Origin: JBNJEM01 sp051745935
GTDB lineage: Bacteria; Planctomycetota; Planctomycetia; Pirellulales; Pirellulaceae
NCBI GenBank assembly: GCA_051745935.1
Contig: JBNJEM010000295.1
Coordinates: forward strand, 1-9,407
Direction of reading: 5' to 3'
DNA length: 9,407 nucleotides
The notes under the pieces are model-generated. The model was not told where the DNA came from. It worked only from the letters and a program-made list of their open reading frames with translations, and searched no databases. Of the stretch, positions 5,838 through 9,407 are shown piece by piece. Each line of letters starts with the position of its first letter. Position 1 is the stretch's first letter. Position numbers and translations under genes: made by a program.

Positions 5838-7631
5838 TCATTTAGCGGGTGAGGAGATGTCCTCTTTGCCGATGTGAAAAACCTTGATCGAATAACCGAT
5901 CCTGGCAACGGGTGTCTGTTTGAGAAAGTGAGGGTATGTCTTGTGGAGTCGATGAGTGCTCAATGCGTGCCAACCTGGCGAGAGTGACGGGAGACGTGCT
6001 GGTGTCTCAGCTAGATTTACATTTACGTTTGCACCGACGCTTGCCACGGGACCGATATTGAGGGCCTTGGGAAGCGCTCTGTGTCCGTGGCAATCGACCC
6101 GGAGTGGCTCAACTTCGGGATGTTCTTTTGTCCATCGTTTCAGATAAAGAACGTCCTGCCCCCAGTCCAAATTGGAGTCGAGTAGGATACGATGTCCACC
6201 GCGGGGCCCCCCGGCTAACTGGTTAAAATAAGACATCGAATGCGGAAACACACTCATGCTGCTGACCAGGAACCACGCAAGGAAAAGTATGACGGCAGCA
6301 CCGGCAGTGGTTTTCCCTTCTTGTAGCCAACGGCCCACCCTACTGATCCAGACGAAGACGAACGGGAAGACGGGTAGAACGTAGCGGAAATGGCGGCTGA
6401 ATCCTGTCTCAGCGCTGACGAGCACAAATAGAAAGAGGGCGGGGAACAGCAGGACAAATGTACTGCGCCAAATGTGCCCGAGGCAGCCACCCGAGAGGGA
6501 CAAGGGCGATCTTCGGCGGCAGGCGCCGAAGATCGCCAAAACGAACAATCCCCAGATACCCAGCGGTATTTTCGCGCCGGCGGCCACGATGTAGTAATAC
6601 CACCATCCGTGCTGACTCCACTCGCCCAGAAGATAGGAATCCTTTCCCTGCTCAAAATCGCGATTTTGGAGGTCGATTCCGGCGATGTAGTCTTTTGGGA
6701 ATGGAAGGGGAACATACTCAAGGAAGGTTTCTCGAAAGCGGTTTCCGCCTTCCCATGGGTCAGCCGAGGTGTTTTCGCCCCCGAGCGATTGGCTCACAAA
6801 TCTGTAGTCGCCGAGCCGTTGAAATGAGCCGCGGAAGAGATATCCCAGATTAAGCACGAAGAGACCGGTACTCAAGATGACTGCTAGTTGGTAAAAACTG
6901 TTCTTCGACACTCGCCACCTCGGACGTGCGTTGGCGCATGCCCAAGCGAGCCAGGTGGCGGGGAGAACAACCAACAGGACAATCCAGGTGAGTTTGGTCA
7001 GGAGAGCCACTCCGAGTAGGATGCCGACTGCGAACGCCCGCTCCCATGCTGGGTTACGCAGCCAGTGCCAATGAGCATAGACGACCGCTATGCCAGCCAC
7101 GGTTGCCGCAAGATCAGAATTGATGCAAGCCGCCCAGGTGATTATGTTTGGATCGAAACACCACAATAGTAGAGCAAGATGCCCCGAGGTGGTGCCGTAG
7201 AGTTCTCGTGCCCAAGAAAAACATATCCAAGCGCCTAGAATGCTTACCGGAATCAAAACGGCTCTTGCAAGAAAAAAGTAATGGCAACTGTTTTCCCCTC
7301 CATTCGCGGTGATGAAATCATCTGCTAGGAGAAACTCGGAACGTACGGCACCATGGCTGTAGTAACGGCTCCAATCCGTCTTGGGATCACACAGCAGCGC
7401 AGGGACGGCCGCGACCAGACGAACGAGAGGTGGATTGACAGGGTAAACGTCAAATTTGCCAAATTGCCAAATGTAGATTCCGGCCGGCAGATGAGCGATT
7501 TCGTTGGCATTTGGACTATTACGCCGAGCCATCCAACCAACCATGGCGGCGTGAGCCAGCAAAATGAGCACGATACCGGCGCGGTGGTATCCGGGCGCGC
7601 TCCTTCCGGGTTTCCCACCAGTGAATCTCAT
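5838..7631 (-). CDS. GT39-like integral-membrane glycosyltransferase (dolichyl-phosphate-mannose type)
   Basis: A 597-residue polytopic protein. After a first membrane helix (about 18-34) comes the GT-C style loop NANEIAHLPAGIYIWQFGKF with DVYPVNPPLVRLVAAVP, where planctomycete members have S-x-x-x-D/N-E-x-x-H and VNPPLVR. About ten hydrophobic segments follow (for example 122-140, 150-160, 203-230, 247-262, 345-370, 391-407, 419-430, 443-462). The motif LDSNLDWGQD (484-493) and a C-terminal soluble part with GYSIKVFHI are also typical. Such enzymes move a sugar from a polyprenyl-phosphate donor to a protein or lipid on the outer face of the membrane. The ATG at 7631 has AGGAG ten bases upstream. 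It is convergent with the LolA-like gene, with only 36 bases between them and no clear terminator. Confidence 0.8.
   Translation of the reverse strand: MRFTGGKPGRSAPGYHRAGIVLILLAHAAMVGWMARRNSPNANEIAHLPAGIYIWQFGKFDVYPVNPPLVRLVAAVPALLCDPKTDWSRYYSHGAVRSEFLLADDFITANGGENSCHYFFLARAVLIPVSILGAWICFSWARELYGTTSGHLALLLWCFDPNIITWAACINSDLAATVAGIAVVYAHWHWLRNPAWERAFAVGILLGVALLTKLTWIVLLVVLPATWLAWACANARPRWRVSKNSFYQLAVILSTGLFVLNLGYLFRGSFQRLGDYRFVSQSLGGENTSADPWEGGNRFRETFLEYVPLPFPKDYIAGIDLQNRDFEQGKDSYLLGEWSQHGWWYYYIVAAGAKIPLGIWGLFVLAIFGACRRRSPLSLSGGCLGHIWRSTFVLLFPALFLFVLVSAETGFSRHFRYVLPVFPFVFVWISRVGRWLQEGKTTAGAAVILFLAWFLVSSMSVFPHSMSYFNQLAGGPRGGHRILLDSNLDWGQDVLYLKRWTKEHPEVEPLRVDCHGHRALPKALNIGPVASVGANVNVNLAETPARLPSLSPGWHALSTHRLHKTYPHFLKQTPVARIGYSIKVFHIGKEDISSPAK
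6505..6537. repeat. Perfect 14-bp inverted repeat inside the glycosyltransferase gene
   Basis: GGCGATCTTCGGCG (6505-6518) and its exact complement CGCCGAAGATCGCC (6524-6537) are separated by five bases. It encodes a short stretch just after a membrane helix (AIFGACRRRSP), a cytosolic-loop-like basic segment, without breaking the frame. It would form a very stable hairpin in the mRNA or a cruciform. Confidence 0.6.
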
Positions 7632-7734
7632 AACCCATTTTCTCCTGCAACTGACTCGCTACCTCTTAACGTAGAGTTGTGAAAAACGCTGCACAAGTAG
7701 GTTGGCAGCCTGACTACACGCACGGAATACCTCA

Positions 7735-8661
7735 ATGATCCACGAAAACTTTGAGCGTTCATCGCTGGCAAGATTGCGATGGGTGGGATGTATCATTCTG
7801 TTGGCGTTTTGCGGAAGCACAGTGTATGTGACTTGCTGTCACTGTCAACGCGCAGTGTTTCTGGCGAACGAGAAAGAGGGCGTGATTCGTTCGCTGGCTA
7901 GATCGGTGGCAACAACCGATGAAGGTCCATGGCGAGTCCGAGTAGCAATCTTCGATGCGGGTTTGGACAACGGTAGCACGACGAGAAAGCTAACACGAAT
8001 TGTGGATGCTGAGTCACGATTCAGTTGGAAATTCATTAGTTCGGCTGATGTACAGGCGGAGGCCTTGGACGAATTTGATGTGGTGGTAGTTCCCGGCGGT
8101 AGTGGTTCCGAACAGGCTACAATTCTTGGCAAGGATGGGAAGCGAAGTGTGCGAGAATTCGTAAAAGGCGGCGGTGGCTACGTGGGAATCTGCGGAGGCG
8201 CCTTCTTGGCAACTGCCAAGTATGATTGGAGTCTAGCACTGGTCAATGCCAAGACTCTAACAGGCGAGATAGAGGTCCCCGGAATAGGAAGCAGGTCGGT
8301 GGCAATGCGGGGTGCCGGAACTGTCAAGGTGGAGCTAACCGATGCGGGCAAGAAAGTATTTGGCAGTTACTCGAGCTTCTTGAACATGAAGTATGGCGGA
8401 GGGCCGATCCTTTCGCCAGCCGGAATGGCTAATCTTCCTGAATACGTTTCCCTGGCGGTGTTTCGCACGGAGGTTTGGGAGTACGAAGCTCAACGGGGTA
8501 CGATGATCAATACGTCAGCTATTATCGCTGGTCGTTTTGGCAAGGGGCACGTGATCCTGTTCAGCCCCGATCCTGAAATGACGCAGGGGCTTGAACCACT
8601 GGTCCGACGGGCAATCATGGCAACTGGACAAACATCTTCCAGTCGTGCCGATCCTAAATAA
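7735..8661 (+). CDS. BPL_N/class I glutamine amidotransferase-like membrane-anchored protein with altered His
   Basis: A 308-residue protein. A membrane anchor lies at about 16-35 (WVGCIILLAFCGSTVYVTCC). The extracytoplasmic domain from about 66 is a flavodoxin-like class I GATase fold of the BPL_N type (N-terminal domain of biotin-protein ligase-like proteins): VRVAIFDAG, FDVVVVPGGSGSE (VPGG 119-122), the nucleophile elbow YVGICGGAFLA with Cys153, NMKYGGGPI (217-225) and GRFGKGHVILFSPDPE (266-281). The last motif is normally SPHPE, giving the catalytic His and Glu; here His is replaced by Asp279. That suggests lost or altered hydrolase chemistry, though Cys153 and Glu281 remain. It is divergent from the glycosyltransferase, with 103 bases between them; only a weak CGGA lies ahead of the ATG. 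Substrate unknown. Confidence 0.75.
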   Translation: MIHENFERSSLARLRWVGCIILLAFCGSTVYVTCCHCQRAVFLANEKEGVIRSLARSVATTDEGPWRVRVAIFDAGLDNGSTTRKLTRIVDAESRFSWKFISSADVQAEALDEFDVVVVPGGSGSEQATILGKDGKRSVREFVKGGGGYVGICGGAFLATAKYDWSLALVNAKTLTGEIEVPGIGSRSVAMRGAGTVKVELTDAGKKVFGSYSSFLNMKYGGGPILSPAGMANLPEYVSLAVFRTEVWEYEAQRGTMINTSAIIAGRFGKGHVILFSPDPEMTQGLEPLVRRAIMATGQTSSSRADPK

Positions 8662-8973
8662 TCACAGCAGCCGGTCATCCAACTTACAATTGTCACTTCA
8701 CGCTCCAAGACGCCAAGCGCGTGAGACGGGAGTTGGGCTTGCCGGAGCTGCCGGAAGACTGGCAACATGAACAGGAACCTACCACCCTGGACGATAATGC
8801 GAAGTTCAGAGGGATTATCCGGCGCCAGGAAGCACCCATCTTTTCCAGGTTGAACAAGGTGAGCATCGTCGACCAATGGTAGCGGAGACGCTGTGGTCTT
8901 CGAAGTCTCCGCGGGTCGTACCTTCGATTTCCAGTTGGGTTCGTTCCGAAAGGCGCTGGGGACGAAGAAGTAG
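8658..8973 (+). pseudogene. Fragments of a frameshifted gene upstream of mauE-like
   Basis: Two coding-like pieces lie in different frames. The first (open 8658-8882, no ATG at its start) includes FTLQDAKRVRRELGLPELP followed by EDWQHEQEP and ends at TAG 8880-8882. The second, in the next frame, includes GDAVVFEVSAGRTFDFQLG and ends FRKALGTKK at TAG 8971-8973, directly ahead of the ribosome binding site of the mauE-like gene. The frame change would be around 8865-8885. The position of the final stop, two bases before AGGAGG, is just what an intact upstream gene of the operon would show. I do not recognise the family. The long minus-strand frame across this region is better explained as a shadow. 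Confidence 0.4.
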
Positions 8974-8988
8974 CAGGAGGTTCTTTCC

Positions 8989-9407
8989 ATGCAACGCGGG
9001 ACTATGTACGACATTGTTCGTATCGTTCTGGCAAGCGTACTTCTGCTAGCCGCCGGATTAAAAGGCTATCAACTCGCTATGGAGCCAACCCTGAATACCA
9101 CTGTTCTTGATGCCCCCTGGTTTCTGATCGCCGTGGTGGAGTTCGAGCTTCTCTTTCGTCTGTGGCTTCTTGGAAATGTCTGGGCCTCGCGGACGTGTCA
9201 CGTGGCGGTATTGTGTTTCACTGTGTTCGCCGCCGTTTCGCTCTACAAGGCTCTTTCTGGCGCTGCCAGTTGTGGCTGTTTCGGCCGCGTCGTGGTAAAC
9301 CCGTGGTGCACAAACGCTCTTCAGTCTCCCGTGCGGACGTATTGCGCGGCGCGGGGCCAATTGGCGGGATGTCAGTGTCCCTGGAACACCTTCTCAGGCG
9401 CAAGAAG
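8989..9407 (+). CDS. MauE/DoxX-like redox-associated membrane protein, cut by window end
   Basis: AGGAGG (8975-8980) lies eight bases before ATG 8989. The frame is open to the window end (139 codons). Residues: MQRGTMYDIVRIVLASVLL begins membrane segment 1 (9-29), segment 2 is about 44-62 (WFLIAVVEFELLFRLWLL), segment 3 about 72-90 (VAVLCFTVFAAVSLYKAL), then SCGCFGRV (Cys95, Cys97) and VNPW. This is the layout of MauE-like proteins, four-helix relatives of DoxX, thought to support disulfide formation or electron transfer; MauE itself is needed for methylamine dehydrogenase maturation. A fourth hydrophobic segment should follow VNPW. In this frame the sequence after Trp106 is polar with extra Cys and Pro, so a frameshift near 9300-9315 is possible. 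It may partner Cys-rich exported proteins of this neighbourhood. Confidence 0.65.
   Translation, partial: MQRGTMYDIVRIVLASVLLLAAGLKGYQLAMEPTLNTTVLDAPWFLIAVVEFELLFRLWLLGNVWASRTCHVAVLCFTVFAAVSLYKALSGAASCGCFGRVVVNPWCTNALQSPVRTYCAARGQLAGCQCPWNTFSGAR

Noticed and set aside
6254..6853. Several open frames on both strands inside the glycosyltransferase region
   Set aside because: All are shadows of the 597-codon membrane protein, which has consistent helices and motifs throughout.
7632..7734. Divergent promoter between the glycosyltransferase and BPL_N-like genes
   Set aside because: A promoter must be nearby, but no pair of boxes with proper spacing stood out on either strand.
8490..9014. 174-codon open frame on the minus strand
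   Set aside because: It overlaps the end of the BPL_N-like gene and the mauE-like start, and reads as complement of protein-like plus-strand frames. No family signature.

Overview
The window looks like chromosomal DNA of a planctomycete (Pirellulales-like). This is inferred from gene content and style: a DUF1573 lipoprotein, a LolA-like protein with a C-terminal membrane anchor, a GT39-type integral-membrane glycosyltransferase with an LDSNLDWGQD signature, a BPL_N-type class I amidotransferase, a MauE-like protein with a CGCFG motif, and many decayed gene fragments in moderately GC-rich DNA. No rRNA, tRNA or CRISPR array is visible. The assignment is by recognition only; no search was run.

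Left part (1-2299). The window opens inside the C-terminus of an alpha/beta hydrolase, whose frame runs on past its natural end into remnants of another, unrecognised coding region (about 361-632). A compact two-gene module follows (828-1442): a BrnT-like small protein and an XRE-type HTH protein, probably a toxin-antitoxin pair. A 0.9 kb stretch without an intact gene then holds the C-terminal scrap of a RAYT-like transposase with a REP-like sequence, a terminator-like hairpin, a run of 12 C, a good sigma-70-like promoter (TTGACA-N16-TACAAA), a truncated mauE-like pseudogene and an RNA stem-loop just ahead of the next gene.

Core (2300-5801, plus strand). This is a tightly packed operon: DUF1573 lipoprotein, C39-like cysteine peptidase with a C-terminal membrane anchor, acidic Cys-rich secreted protein, a possible 23-residue hydrophobic peptide, and a LolA-like periplasmic protein with a C-terminal anchor. 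Three successive boundaries use the same ATGA stop-start overlap, so the products are probably made in coordination. All intact products appear exported or membrane-bound. One reading is a cell-envelope system that matures or displays a disulfide-rich protein; this is inference.

Right part (5838-9407). A convergent GT39-like glycosyltransferase is followed, divergently, by a BPL_N/GATase-like membrane-anchored protein in which the usual catalytic His position (SPHPE) is Asp (SPDPE). Next come fragments of a frameshifted gene and a second mauE-like gene cut by the window end. Its start matches the mauE-like fragment at 2018 residue for residue at many positions, so the two ends of the window carry related copies, one decayed.
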